Shown: positions 8,945 to 17,981, counted from the stretch's first letter. The stretch is DNA of 64,000 nucleotides from Flavobacterium sp. UBA6135 (GCF_002428305.1 NZ_DIVJ01000010.1:1-64000), one strand, 5' to 3'. Notes: a model not told the origin generated them from the sequence alone. Numbers and translations: made by a program.

Positions 8945-8973
8945 AAAAGTTATCCTATTTAGAGATAACTTTT
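8945..8973 (-). terminator. Intrinsic terminator after the 8994-9530 lipoprotein gene
   Basis: Perfect 10-bp inverted repeat (AAAAGTTATC at 8945-8954, GATAACTTTT at 8964-8973) with a 9-base loop. On the minus strand it is followed by a long T-rich run. It lies 21 bases past the lipoprotein stop codon and separates that gene from the methyltransferase. Confidence 0.8.
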
Positions 8974-8993
8974 AGTATAAAGATTTATTTATT

Positions 8994-9530
8994 TTATTTT
9001 TCGATTACTTTTTTTATTTCATCTGTAAGTAATTCATTAGACCACATTAAAGGATCATAAAAAACACCATCTGGAGTAACTATTGAAATAACAGAAGATT
9101 TGTTGTCATATTTCACTTGATTTTCTAACAAATAAAAGTATCTCGAAACCAATGAATCTTTTGCTTCAAAGACATTATCATAAAATTTTAAACGCATTGA
9201 ATTTACCACAATTGATTTTTGCTCCGGATTTTCACCAAGATCTAATCTAATGTTGGTTGGCAATACATTATTTGGCATTTTGAATACAACTTCCTGAGAA
9301 TTTTCACTTCCTTTTTGTGGGAGTCTAATTGACATTTCATCATTAAAATTCAATGAACCGTCTTCAGTATAGTACAATTGAAAAACATCGTCTTTTGAAA
9401 ACGTAAGATTAAAACCTACCTCAAAAACTTCTGGTTCTTTAGTTGCTTTTTCTGTTTGTTCTTCTTTTCCTTTACAAGATGATAAAAGTGTTAAAACCAG
9501 TAACACATAAATAAAATATAGATTTTTCAT
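8994..9530 (-). CDS. Predicted lipoprotein of unknown function
   Basis: I do not recognise a named family. The 178-aa product begins MKNLYFIYVLLVLTLLSSCK, a lipoprotein signal peptide with lipobox L-S-S-C. That is why I place the start at the ATG 9528-9530 rather than at an in-frame ATG 12 codons upstream. The mature part has a short charged linker (KGKEEQTEKATKEPE) and then alternating hydrophobic and polar stretches that suggest a beta-sandwich, for example FEVGFNLTFSKDDVFQLYY. Acidic start of the mature part and the Bacteroidetes lipid anchor suggest a periplasmic or surface location. The gene has its own -7 box (9547-9554) and terminator (8945-8973), so it is monocistronic inside the sugar cluster. 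It lies next to the GT-C-like gene 9606-12089, and that pairing may be meaningful. Confidence 0.75.
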   Translation of the reverse strand: MKNLYFIYVLLVLTLLSSCKGKEEQTEKATKEPEVFEVGFNLTFSKDDVFQLYYTEDGSLNFNDEMSIRLPQKGSENSQEVVFKMPNNVLPTNIRLDLGENPEQKSIVVNSMRLKFYDNVFEAKDSLVSRYFYLLENQVKYDNKSSVISIVTPDGVFYDPLMWSNELLTDEIKKVIEK

Positions 9531-9546
9531 TTTATAAATTTTTGTG

Positions 9547-9554
9547 CAAATATA
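9547..9554 (-). promoter_or_regulatory. Candidate -7 promoter box of the lipoprotein gene
   Basis: Minus strand TATATTTG matches TAnnTTTG, 17 bases before the chosen ATG at 9530. A TTG at minus-strand positions 9571-9569 is 14 bases upstream, shorter than the usual 17-23. Confidence 0.45.
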
Positions 9555-9605
9555 TAGATATATCAATTCAAAAAAATTTTTCTAAATGATTTTTTAAATG
9601 ATTTA

Positions 9606-12089
9606 TCAATTGATAATAAGAAATTCTTCATCCATATAAAATCCTGAATTTGAACCATTAACTATATGAACTCCAATTCTATAATTACCTTTAGATAATT
9701 TTTTTAAATCAATCATGCCTTTAAACCCTGAATAGTCATAGTTTGTTGTATTTCCAAAATAATTGGTTACATCTTCTCTAACGGTTTTCTCTGGAATTAA
9801 TTCATAATGGTCTTTATCGTTAGTTATAATTAATTTTATTTCAGAATTTGTGGCATCAAAATCTTTAAGAGCTGCCCAACCTGAAATCATTATATATTTT
9901 TTGAGTTTATGAATTTTCTCAAAATTTGCTACAATTTCATGATTATTATGCTTTGGTAAATGAGTTATTGATTTTAATTCATACGTAGAAATTAAGTTTA
10001 ATGGAGGTATTTCTTCAAACAATTCAACATGATAATTGCCTGTTTGATCTTTAATTGCCAATCCTATTTTGTAAATATCTTTCTCTAGGGTATTGGTAAA
10101 TATAGTAACTTCAAAACCTGAGTTTTCTAAATTCTCTGCATTAAACGCTGAAGTTATATCATTTCTTTTAATTAATTTGACCTTTTGCAGATAGGTCTTT
10201 TTTTCGCCATGAAGAACGACGTTAATTGTGTCTAAAGTATTGTTTTTATGTTCTTTTAAAAAAGCCCATCCATTTATTTTTAAATTATTTTTTGTCTCAA
10301 GTACTTGTTCAAAATTTTTACTAATAATATCACTATCAAACTTTAAGTTTTTAACTTCCTTAAATTGAAATGATTTATTAATTACATTTTGTAAGGAATC
10401 CTTTTTAGTTGAATTTAATTCTTTTAAACCGGCTAGAGTGGTGTTTGATTTAAAAATTAAATAATAGCCATCTAAAATAACATAATCAACTTCCTTAGAA
10501 TAAATCAACGGATAAAATGTTTCAATATGGTCTTTTGTCGTAACTATAAGATGATTTTTATCAATTTCACCATTTGCTATATCCTCATTTAAATTTAATA
10601 GAAAATCTTTATTTAAACTATTTGTTTCTCTGGCCACATATCCCATTGTAATTGGGAGTTTGTTTTTTAATGCAATAAAACATAAATCTTGATAATCTGA
10701 ATCAAATTTAAGATTGTTATTATAAGGCGGATAGGTAATCAGTTTATCAAAGTTACTGGTTATTTCTAGCCATGATTTTTCATTAAACTTGCTTAATGTA
10801 TAAGTTCCTTTTTCTAAATTCCTAAAGCTTAAAATAGGATTAATATCTATGAACTGAATAATTGTAATACCAATTAAAACAAACAATTTAATAGAATAAT
10901 TTAACTTGATTTTAGAAAGTTGAATGAGTGACACAACAACAATCAAATAATAAAATATCCAAACAAATCTTCCGCTAGCCCTAAAAACACCTCCTAATTT
11001 ATTTATTATTTCCGGAATTGAAAAACTAAAGATTATTGAATCGTTTATTGAAACTTTATTTGTGATTGAAAAAAGAACACTAAATAATATCAAAACAAAA
11101 AGTAAGATTTTCTTAAAATTCAATTTCATTTGAAATTTTGTTTTCACAAAACCCACAAACAAGCTAATCACAGCTATAAAAATCAAAACCATAAAACCAA
11201 TTCCTAAATAACTATATCCTTCATATTGTAAATCACTAACGAGTTTTAACTTGGGTAATATCAATGAAAAACCATGAGAATTATATAATGAATTTAAATT
11301 TAAACTATATAAACCATAACTGTTTTCTACTTCCATTTCAACTTTATTATCAAATGAAATCAACCCTATAATAAACCATAAAATTATAACAGAAAGCAGC
11401 GATATGATTGGATAAAGTAGTGCTTTTTTTAAAGACAAAACTTTGTCAAAAAAATAATTTTTAAGTGGTAAAATAAAGTTGAATCCCACTATCATTAAAA
11501 ACAAATAGGGATTGATTAATGAACTTATTACCAATAATAAAAATTGCTTCTTATTTATTTTGTCAACATTTTCAGGTGTCGGATTCTGTAAGTAATAATA
11601 TATTGACGCTAATATTAACCAATGTGCACATAAAGCGGGATGCATAGCTCTATAAACCAACATAGGGTTAATTGAAACTAAAACAACAGAAAGTAATATA
11701 TATATCGCTTTGACATTGTATGTTTTTAAAATTTTAATTGTAAAAACCCCCATTAAAAGATGATTCAATAGTAACCAAAATCCAAAATATTGAAATTCTT
11801 CAGGCAATAAAAAAGATATGGATTTAAAAAATAATGCTAATAAGGGAATTGAATCGGTATAACCAACATTTGAACCTGCAGGATAATTATAATTTTCAAT
11901 GTGACCTAAAGGAAAATGCCATGCTTCATTTTGAAAATTTGCCCAACCTAAGTAGTGAGTACCCCAATCATGATTAGCAGACAAAAGCCAATTTATATTG
12001 GAAGGATTTAATATGTGTAAACCATAAATATAATGAAAAAAAGCAATTATAATTATAAAGCTAATTCCATAAATATAGTTGTTTTTCAT
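9606..12089 (-). CDS. GT-C-like multi-spanning membrane protein (DUF6311/YfhO-like) with C-terminal soluble domains
   Basis: An 827-aa protein. The N-terminal ~430 residues contain about 10-12 membrane helices. The first is followed by a periplasmic loop with a conserved-looking ANHDWGTHYLGWANFQNE, and later by FRASGRFVWIFYYLIVV. This acidic/aromatic first loop and helix order are typical of GT-C fold glycosyltransferases that use lipid-linked sugars in the periplasm (DUF6311-like). The C-terminal ~390 residues are soluble. They include a segment with MGYVARETNSLNKDFL and then two related beta-rich domains, each opening with GWA (GWAFLKEHKNN and GWAALKDFDAT) and closing with a K-x-x-Y-x-I-G motif. 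The gene follows the GT2 gene at 12096 by six bases. Function probably is periplasmic decoration of the glycan; the substrate is unknown. Confidence 0.7.
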   Translation of the reverse strand: MKNNYIYGISFIIIIAFFHYIYGLHILNPSNINWLLSANHDWGTHYLGWANFQNEAWHFPLGHIENYNYPAGSNVGYTDSIPLLALFFKSISFLLPEEFQYFGFWLLLNHLLMGVFTIKILKTYNVKAIYILLSVVLVSINPMLVYRAMHPALCAHWLILASIYYYLQNPTPENVDKINKKQFLLLVISSLINPYLFLMIVGFNFILPLKNYFFDKVLSLKKALLYPIISLLSVIILWFIIGLISFDNKVEMEVENSYGLYSLNLNSLYNSHGFSLILPKLKLVSDLQYEGYSYLGIGFMVLIFIAVISLFVGFVKTKFQMKLNFKKILLFVLILFSVLFSITNKVSINDSIIFSFSIPEIINKLGGVFRASGRFVWIFYYLIVVVSLIQLSKIKLNYSIKLFVLIGITIIQFIDINPILSFRNLEKGTYTLSKFNEKSWLEITSNFDKLITYPPYNNNLKFDSDYQDLCFIALKNKLPITMGYVARETNSLNKDFLLNLNEDIANGEIDKNHLIVTTKDHIETFYPLIYSKEVDYVILDGYYLIFKSNTTLAGLKELNSTKKDSLQNVINKSFQFKEVKNLKFDSDIISKNFEQVLETKNNLKINGWAFLKEHKNNTLDTINVVLHGEKKTYLQKVKLIKRNDITSAFNAENLENSGFEVTIFTNTLEKDIYKIGLAIKDQTGNYHVELFEEIPPLNLISTYELKSITHLPKHNNHEIVANFEKIHKLKKYIMISGWAALKDFDATNSEIKLIITNDKDHYELIPEKTVREDVTNYFGNTTNYDYSGFKGMIDLKKLSKGNYRIGVHIVNGSNSGFYMDEEFLIIN

Positions 12090-12095
12090 TTCAGT

Positions 12096-12809
12096 TTAAT
12101 ATTTGGTATGTAATACGAAAAGTTCTTTTATAATCTTAAATCCGCTTTTAAATCCAAGTTTTGAACCATCAACATCCACCCAATTATAGATAGGGATTTC
12201 TCTGCCTGTTTTTAATAAATCTTTTTTTTTCATTCGTATAAAAATTTCAACATCAAAAAGCCATGAAGTTAAAAATGGCTTGTCAAATACTTCCTTAACA
12301 ATTTGACTTGAAAAAATTTTGGCTCCACATTGTGTGTCATATATTCCTAATTTAAATCTGGTGTTAATTAAAGTAATAATCACTCTGCCAATAATATGAC
12401 GGTAGAATTTTCTTTGAATCCCTGAATTCAACAACAGTATTCTTGAACCAATTAAAAAAGAATATTTTAAATCTTCAATTTCAGAAAGTAATCGTTTTAT
12501 CTCTGAAGGAGGTGTTGAAAAATCTGCATCAAAATAACTAATAAAATCAAATGAATTTTCCTTACTGATTTGATTTACTGCTTTATAAATTGTTGCTGCT
12601 TTTCCTTGATTCTGTTTATAATCCAATACAACAACTCTCTCAGGATAACTAGATGAAATATTTTGAATTAAATTTAAAGTGCCGTCATTACTGCCGTCAT
12701 TTGCTAAAAAAATAGTTGCTGATGTGGAAGAAATCAAAGCTAAAATGTCCGATTCTCTGAGCCTATTCTCCTCATTGTAACAAGGAATTATTATCGCTAT
12801 TTTTTGCAT
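12096..12809 (-). CDS. GT2 glycosyltransferase, dolichol-phosphate-mannose-synthase-like
   Basis: A 237-aa GT-A enzyme that likely charges a polyprenyl phosphate with a hexose. Motifs include IIIPCYNEENRL at the N-terminus, ANDGSNDGT (about residues 37-45), YKQNQGKAATIYKAV, the D-x-D metal site in FDADFSTPP (about 93-101), and the late motif GSRILLLNSGIQRKFYRHIIG with Q-C-G-A-K-I-F, all typical of DPM/DPG synthases. I chose the ATG at 12807-12809 (MQKIAIII). An ATG four codons upstream is possible but deepens the overlap with the preceding methyltransferase, which is already 13 bases. Next to the GT-C-like gene 9606-12089, it could make the polyprenyl-sugar donor used by that protein in the periplasm. 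This pairing is a common arrangement, but here it is inferred. Confidence 0.87.
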   Translation of the reverse strand: MQKIAIIIPCYNEENRLRESDILALISSTSATIFLANDGSNDGTLNLIQNISSSYPERVVVLDYKQNQGKAATIYKAVNQISKENSFDFISYFDADFSTPPSEIKRLLSEIEDLKYSFLIGSRILLLNSGIQRKFYRHIIGRVIITLINTRFKLGIYDTQCGAKIFSSQIVKEVFDKPFLTSWLFDVEIFIRMKKKDLLKTGREIPIYNWVDVDGSKLGFKSGFKIIKELFVLHTKY

Positions 12810-13555
12810 AAACAATAACAAGATAATCCGGGAATTTGAATCCCGAGTTTTTTAAATACTAAACTTTTAAAAAAATCAATTTGCAACATTGTATTAATTA
12901 AAAATGTTTTTAAACCGCTTCCTTTCCAATTATCAATAGAAGCTTCTTTATTTTTATTTAAAAATTTGTCCAATTTTCTAAACAAAAGAAGTGATGTAAA
13001 ATAATATCCTTTGTCTATAATCGTAAAGTTATTTTTTGTTAATAGAGTAGATAATTGATTTAAAGTATATCTTCTGTAATGGCCCAGCAAAACATCATGA
13101 CTTGAGAAAACAGACTGGAAAGCAGGGACAGCAAAATAATAATAGTTATCCCCTGAAAAATTTAGATTGTCCAAAATTATTTTTTCGTCTTGCAAATGCT
13201 CCAAAACATCCATACATAAAAAGAGAGTTGCGTCATTAGAGGAATATTTTTCAATGTATTCTTCTATACTTTGCAAATAAACTACCTCACTATTGGAGTT
13301 GTTTTTCTTTAGTTGAATAATAATTTCCGGAGTATATGCAATATCAATTGCAAAATACCTTTTTGCCATTTTCTTTTCAACCAATGTATGTATAACATAT
13401 GCATCGCCACTTCCAATATCAACAATACGATCAATTGGAAAATTGATTTTAGATTGTTTCAAAAAAGTATGTAGAACATTTTTTCTTGACGTCTCCCAAG
13501 GATGTCTTCTATAATTATTTTTATTCTCAAGTCTTGAAAACTCCGATATATCCAT
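12797..13555 (-). CDS. Class I SAM-dependent methyltransferase
   Basis: A 252-aa methyltransferase. Motif I is RIVDIGSGDAYVIHTL (about residues 43-58), the acidic motif II residue lies in YFAIDIAYTPE, and the post-motif is FLCMDVLEHLQDE (about 112-124). It also has a second-half signature SSHDVLLGHYRRYTLNQLSTLL that is frequent in methyltransferases sitting beside DPM-type GT2 genes in Bacteroidetes. There is no membrane segment and no signal peptide. It is the first gene of the minus-strand run 8994-13555 and is preceded by a good -7 box (13583-13590). It overlaps the GT2 gene downstream by 13 bases, implying translational coupling. The substrate is unknown; the glycan or its lipid carrier are the likely options. 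Confidence 0.85.
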   Translation of the reverse strand: MDISEFSRLENKNNYRRHPWETSRKNVLHTFLKQSKINFPIDRIVDIGSGDAYVIHTLVEKKMAKRYFAIDIAYTPEIIIQLKKNNSNSEVVYLQSIEEYIEKYSSNDATLFLCMDVLEHLQDEKIILDNLNFSGDNYYYFAVPAFQSVFSSHDVLLGHYRRYTLNQLSTLLTKNNFTIIDKGYYFTSLLLFRKLDKFLNKNKEASIDNWKGSGLKTFLINTMLQIDFFKSLVFKKLGIQIPGLSCYCLCKK

Positions 13556-13582
13556 TATAATAAACTGTGCCGATTAATTAGC

Positions 13583-13590
13583 CAAATGTA
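13583..13590 (-). promoter_or_regulatory. Candidate -7 promoter box for the methyltransferase/GT2/GT-C genes
   Basis: Minus strand TACATTTG, a full match to TAnnTTTG, 27 bases before the ATG at 13555. It forms the left half of a divergent promoter region with the CotH-family gene. No clear -33 TTG is present. Confidence 0.45.
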
Positions 13591-13674
13591 TTCTTTTTTT
13601 CTCTTAACTACATTAAAAAAATATTACCTTAAATCACACAAACATAGGAAAATATCTTTTTGTTTTTATTTTGC

Positions 13675-13682
13675 TATTTTTG
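13675..13682 (+). promoter_or_regulatory. Candidate -7 promoter box of the CotH-family gene
   Basis: Plus strand TATTTTTG matches TAnnTTTG, 24 bases before the chosen ATG at 13707. The region upstream is T-rich without an exact TTG at the best spacing. Confidence 0.45.
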
Positions 13683-13706
13683 CAAATCCCAAATAAATAT
13701 ACTGCT

Positions 13707-16700
13707 ATGATTTTACAAAGAACTTTTATCAGCCTTCTTCTTCTATTTTTATCTTTAAATCTAGAGGCTCAAAACATTGTTATCAATGAAATAATCACGT
13801 CTAATTCTTCCATAAACACTGATGAAGATGGTGATTATGAAGATTGGATTGAACTATTCAACACCTCTACTGAAGCTGTAAACTTGATAAATTATGGCTT
13901 GTCAGACAATCCAAATAATTTATTTAAATGGATTTTTCCTTCTGTATTGATTCAACCCGGAGAACACGTATTAATTTGGTGTTCAAATAAAAACCGAACT
14001 AATCCGGATTTTCCGCTTCATACCAATTTTGCAATTAGTGCCGGAGGAGAAACAATTACTTTAACCTATCCCAACGGAACAATTGCTGACCAAATTCCTC
14101 CCATCGTTATTCCGGCAAACTTTTCTTATGGTAGAGCACCGAGCGGATCTTCCACCTTTGCAATTTTTGAAATACCAACACCCGGACTATTAAATGCCAA
14201 TGAAGGTGTTTCTGAGGCATTGACTCCTCCGGTTTTTTCTGTAGATTCCGGTTTTTATGCCACATCTTTTACACTAACTATTTCTCATCCAGACCCTAGT
14301 GTAAGCATAATTTACACCTTAGATGGTTCAGAACCTACTGAAGATAATTTAGATGGAAAATCATATTTTTATAAAAATCAATATGAAGAATTTCCCGGAA
14401 ACGTTTCCGGAAATTTACTTGAAGAATCTTTTACTACTTACAATTATAACAACGTTATTACTATTATTGACAGAAGCAATTTACCTAATAAAATTGCCTC
14501 AATTTCTTCAACATACAATCAAAATCCTACTTATATTCCTTCACAAAATATATTCAAAGGAACTGTAGTTAGAGCCAAAGCAATTAAAGAAGGCTCATTT
14601 TCAAGTGAAACTGTTACCAATACTTACTTTGTTACACCTGAATTATCGGACAGGTTTTCATTACCAGTTGTTTCAATCAGTTTAGATGAAGCCTTTTTGT
14701 TTGATTATGAAGACGGGATTTATGTTGCCGGAGTAGATTTTGATAACTGGAGAGCTGAAAACCCTTTAGAAAACGCAATATCTTCAAATGCAAATTACAA
14801 GAGAAGTGGTGATGAAACTGAAAAGAGTGGGAATTTTAGTTATTTTTTAAATGGAAATCAGGTTTTAAATCAAAATATTGGTGTTAGATTACACGGTGGT
14901 TTTTCTCGCTTGTTACCAAATAAATCACTTCGTTTATATGCCCGATCAGAATATGGCAATAGCGTTTTTAATCACTCCTTTTTTAATGACTCTGAATTCA
15001 ATAGTTTCAAAAGATTAATTCTTAGAAATTCAGGAAGTGATGCTTATTCAACCTATTTCAGAGATGCATTTATTCAGAAAGCTGTTTCGCATTTAAATTT
15101 TGATACACAAGCATATCAACCTACCCTAACTTTTATAAATGGAGAATATTGGGGCCTTTTAAATCTGAGAGAACGCTATGATAAACATTATTTTGAACGG
15201 GTTTATAATGTTAATGAAAATGAACTTGATTTTCTTGAATACAATGGTTTTTTAGTTAAAGAAGGAGATTTTATTCACTATGAAAATATGTTAAATTATA
15301 TTGAAAATAATTCTCTTCAAAATACGGCCAACTTCAACTATGTAAAAACTCAAATGGATATTGAAAATTTTACAGATTATTTTATCTCAAATATATATGC
15401 CAGAAATACAGATTGGCCTCATAATAATATTGAATTTTGGCGTAAAAAAACAACTCAATATGAACCGGATGCTCCATATGGACAGGATGGAAGATGGCGT
15501 TGGGTTTTAAAAGATACTGATTTTGGTTTTGGTGCAGAAGGTGGAGAACTTGCTTATTTACACAATACTTTAGCCTTTGCTACCTCTACTGGTGGTGATG
15601 AATTTACAAATCCCGAATGGTCCACTTTGATATTGCGTAAATTACTTGAAAATTCAACTTTTAAAAATTATTTTATAAACAGGTTTGCAGATTTGATGAA
15701 TACAACCTATTTACCTTCAAGATTAGAAATGATTATTGATACTATGAAAAGTGGTATTGAAAATGAAATTATTGAACACGGACAACGTTGGGGATCTTTT
15801 CAATCGATTAGTCAATGGAATTCAAATATTGATAACATGATTAATTTTTCAAATCAGCGATCGTTTTATCAACGAAATCACATTCGTGAAAAATTTGATA
15901 TCAATTCAAACATTGATGTTCAACTCAATGTTTCTGATGATTCTCATGGTTTTATAAAAATAAATACAATTGAAATTCAACCAACAACTCCCGGAGTAAA
16001 TGAAAACCCATATCCTTGGGAAGGTGTTTATTTCAAAAACATCCCAATAACTTTCAAAGCTATTGCAAAACCAGGATTTCAATTTAGTCATTGGTCCGGA
16101 GCCTCATCAAGCTCGATAGAAGATATCTCAATAAATCCTAATGGAAACATTCAATTGACAGCACATTTCATTCCTAGTGAAGTAATTGAAGAAGATATTC
16201 CTATTTATTTTTGGGTTATGGATAACGCTATAGCAAACGACACACCTTTAACCTCAATAAATTCTACTTTTGAAATTCCGGCTGAAGGAACATTAACATT
16301 TCAGTCTTGCTTGGTGGGTTATCCTTTTACGAACACACACCCAAATTGGCGAAAAGCTTCAATGGAACGCAGAAACAGCCCTACAACCATTAATTACATT
16401 CCTGAAGCAAATGGGAATGTTTCTTTTGAAACTTCAGGCATGAGAGGATTACAGATTAAACAACCGTTTAAAAATAACGGTGAAGAAAACCAAATGATTT
16501 TTTCTTTTTCAACTTTAGGTTATCAAAATATATTATTTGGCTTTGCTGCAAAAAATGAAAATGCAGCCGATCAAATCTTGATAGATTATTCTGTGACTGA
16601 AGATATCCAATGGACCACACAAGGTTTAACATCATCCCCATTTGAGTTGAGTAATAATTTTGAATTATTTGAAACTGATTTTACTTCTATTGAAACTGTA

Positions 16701-17060
16701 AATAATAATCCGAATTTTAAAGTCCGATTGCGTTTTGATGGTCCAAACATGACATTAGACAATGGCGATCGTGTTACTTTTAATAATTTCAGCGTAAAAG
16801 GAACAACATATAGTTTTAATGTTGATGATAATTCAACTCTTCAATTTAATTTATATCCCAATCCGGTTATAGATATTTTAAAAATTGATCATGCTTATGA
16901 AAATGTTGAGTATACTTTGTATTCAGTTGATGGTAAATTAGTTCAAAAAGGTAAGGTAATCGATTCAAGAATTAATCTTGTTACATTGCAAAAAGGTCTT
17001 TATCTACTTCTATTGGAAGTTGATGGAAAAACGGATATTAAAAAAATTATAAAGAATTAA
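13707..17060 (+). CDS. Secreted CotH-kinase-family protein with lamin-tail domain and T9SS sorting domain
   Basis: A 1117-aa exported protein. The start is the ATG at 13707 (MILQRTFISLLLLFLSLNLE, then AQN), which gives a clean Sec signal peptide; an upstream ATG would extend it without purpose. In order: a lamin-tail domain (about residues 23-160, INEIITSNSS to the GLLNANEG region); a chitobiase C-terminal-like segment (about 175-320, with YTLDGSEPTEDN); a CotH domain (about 330-700, with GVRLHGGFSR, WGLLNLRERYD and WVLKDTDFGFG carrying its acidic active-site-like residues); a glycine/serine-rich beta region with HWSGA; and a C-terminal T9SS type A sorting domain (about 1045-1117, FNLYPNPV). 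It is probably a cell-surface or secreted protein. CotH proteins are kinase-like, but activity here is unproven. It lies on the strand opposite to the surrounding sugar genes and has its own promoter and terminator. Confidence 0.88.
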   Translation: MILQRTFISLLLLFLSLNLEAQNIVINEIITSNSSINTDEDGDYEDWIELFNTSTEAVNLINYGLSDNPNNLFKWIFPSVLIQPGEHVLIWCSNKNRTNPDFPLHTNFAISAGGETITLTYPNGTIADQIPPIVIPANFSYGRAPSGSSTFAIFEIPTPGLLNANEGVSEALTPPVFSVDSGFYATSFTLTISHPDPSVSIIYTLDGSEPTEDNLDGKSYFYKNQYEEFPGNVSGNLLEESFTTYNYNNVITIIDRSNLPNKIASISSTYNQNPTYIPSQNIFKGTVVRAKAIKEGSFSSETVTNTYFVTPELSDRFSLPVVSISLDEAFLFDYEDGIYVAGVDFDNWRAENPLENAISSNANYKRSGDETEKSGNFSYFLNGNQVLNQNIGVRLHGGFSRLLPNKSLRLYARSEYGNSVFNHSFFNDSEFNSFKRLILRNSGSDAYSTYFRDAFIQKAVSHLNFDTQAYQPTLTFINGEYWGLLNLRERYDKHYFERVYNVNENELDFLEYNGFLVKEGDFIHYENMLNYIENNSLQNTANFNYVKTQMDIENFTDYFISNIYARNTDWPHNNIEFWRKKTTQYEPDAPYGQDGRWRWVLKDTDFGFGAEGGELAYLHNTLAFATSTGGDEFTNPEWSTLILRKLLENSTFKNYFINRFADLMNTTYLPSRLEMIIDTMKSGIENEIIEHGQRWGSFQSISQWNSNIDNMINFSNQRSFYQRNHIREKFDINSNIDVQLNVSDDSHGFIKINTIEIQPTTPGVNENPYPWEGVYFKNIPITFKAIAKPGFQFSHWSGASSSSIEDISINPNGNIQLTAHFIPSEVIEEDIPIYFWVMDNAIANDTPLTSINSTFEIPAEGTLTFQSCLVGYPFTNTHPNWRKASMERRNSPTTINYIPEANGNVSFETSGMRGLQIKQPFKNNGEENQMIFSFSTLGYQNILFGFAAKNENAADQILIDYSVTEDIQWTTQGLTSSPFELSNNFELFETDFTSIETVNNNPNFKVRLRFDGPNMTLDNGDRVTFNNFSVKGTTYSFNVDDNSTLQFNLYPNPVIDILKIDHAYENVEYTLYSVDGKLVQKGKVIDSRINLVTLQKGLYLLLLEVDGKTDIKKIIKN

Positions 17061-17078
17061 TTCAACTTTTTTTAAAAC

Positions 17079-17115
17079 AAAAGGCTCAGTGTTTATAATT
17101 CATTGAGCCTTTTTT
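17079..17115. terminator. Bidirectional intrinsic terminator between the CotH-family gene and rmlD
   Basis: A 13-bp stem with one G-T pair (AAAAGGCTCAGTG at 17079-17091 with CATTGAGCCTTTT at 17101-17113) and a 9-base loop. It is followed by T-runs in both directions (TTTTTT on plus, TTTTGTTTT on minus). It sits between two convergent genes, 18 bases after the first stop and 12 before the second. Confidence 0.9.
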
Positions 17116-17126
17116 ATTTTGATAAT

Positions 17127-17981
17127 TTATGTGTTTTTTAAACTTGTTTCCCAAGACATAACCTCAACACCAAAAGTATTCTTAACTTTACTCTTATCTA
17201 AAACACTATAAGCAGGTCGTTTTGCCGGTGTTGGAAAACTTGTTGTTGGAATTGGCTCCAAATTGATAGTAACGTTGTTAAATTCAAAGATTTTTTTGGC
17301 GAAATCATACCAACTGCATTGACCTTCATTGGAGAAGTTGTAAATGCCGAAGAGAGATGCTAAAATAAATTCAGCATGACAAAACTTAATAATTTGAATT
17401 AAAACTTCGGCTAAATCAACAGCGTTTGTAGGAGTTCCGATTTGATCGTTTACAACTGATAGTTTATCTCTTTCAGAAGCCAAACGAAGCATCGTTTTCA
17501 TAAAATTATTGCCAAAATGAGAATACACCCAAGACGTTCGGATGATGAAATGTTTATGCCATGTTTCTTGGATGGCTTTTTCTCCGCCTAGTTTTGTTAG
17601 ACCATAAACCCCAGTTGGATTTGGGAAATCATTCTCGGTGTAAGGAGAATAATTAGTTCCGTCAAATACAAAATCTGTGGAAATGTGAAGTAAAATGGTG
17701 TTAAATTCTTTAGAGACTTCAGCCAAATTCTTTGCTCCAATTACATTAATTAAATGGGCTTTTTCCGGTTCGCTTTCTGCTTTGTCAACAGCGGTATAAG
17801 CTGCCGCATTAATGCAAAAATTTGGTTTATATTGTTTAAATAGTTGTTTAATGTTGTTCAAATTAGTTATGTCTAACTGCCTAGAATCACAAAAAACAAA
17901 TTGAATATCAGGATGTTTTGGAGCAATAAATTGAAGTGCTTGCCCTAATTGTCCGTTGGCTCCAGTAACTAAAACTACCAT
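17127..17981 (-). CDS. rmlD: dTDP-4-dehydrorhamnose reductase
   Basis: A 284-aa NAD(P)H-dependent SDR that performs the last step of dTDP-L-rhamnose synthesis. Motifs: VLVTGANGQLGQAL at the N-terminus (Rossmann), D-I-T-N (cofactor loop), INAAAYTAVDKAESEPE (about residues 58-74), STDFVFDGT, and catalytic Y-x3-K in YGLTKLGGE at about 127-135. The C-terminal CSWYDFAKKIFEF and KRPAYSVLDKSK are RmlD signatures. A stretch near residues 195-212 (IIKFCHAEFILASLFGIYNF) looks like a translated intergenic repeat inserted in frame, replacing the usual short loop (see findings). The gene overlaps rmlC by 7 bases, so the two are coupled. Confidence 0.95.
   Translation of the reverse strand: MVVLVTGANGQLGQALQFIAPKHPDIQFVFCDSRQLDITNLNNIKQLFKQYKPNFCINAAAYTAVDKAESEPEKAHLINVIGAKNLAEVSKEFNTILLHISTDFVFDGTNYSPYTENDFPNPTGVYGLTKLGGEKAIQETWHKHFIIRTSWVYSHFGNNFMKTMLRLASERDKLSVVNDQIGTPTNAVDLAEVLIQIIKFCHAEFILASLFGIYNFSNEGQCSWYDFAKKIFEFNNVTINLEPIPTTSFPTPAKRPAYSVLDKSKVKNTFGVEVMSWETSLKNT
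17350..17382. repeat. Interspersed palindromic repeat fragment inside rmlD
   Basis: The bases contain an inverted pair ATGCT (17357-17361) and AGCAT (17373-17377) around an AT-rich centre, followed by GACAAAA. The rmlD frame translates it as CHAEFILAS. I recall this phrase as a common product of flavobacterial intergenic repeats (sequence like AAATTCAGCATGACA). It seems to have been fixed within the reading frame. Confidence 0.5.

Noticed and set aside
13671..13706. ATG at 13671 as start of the CotH-family gene
   Set aside because: It would place 12 residues before the signal peptide and overlap the likely -7 box at 13675-13682.
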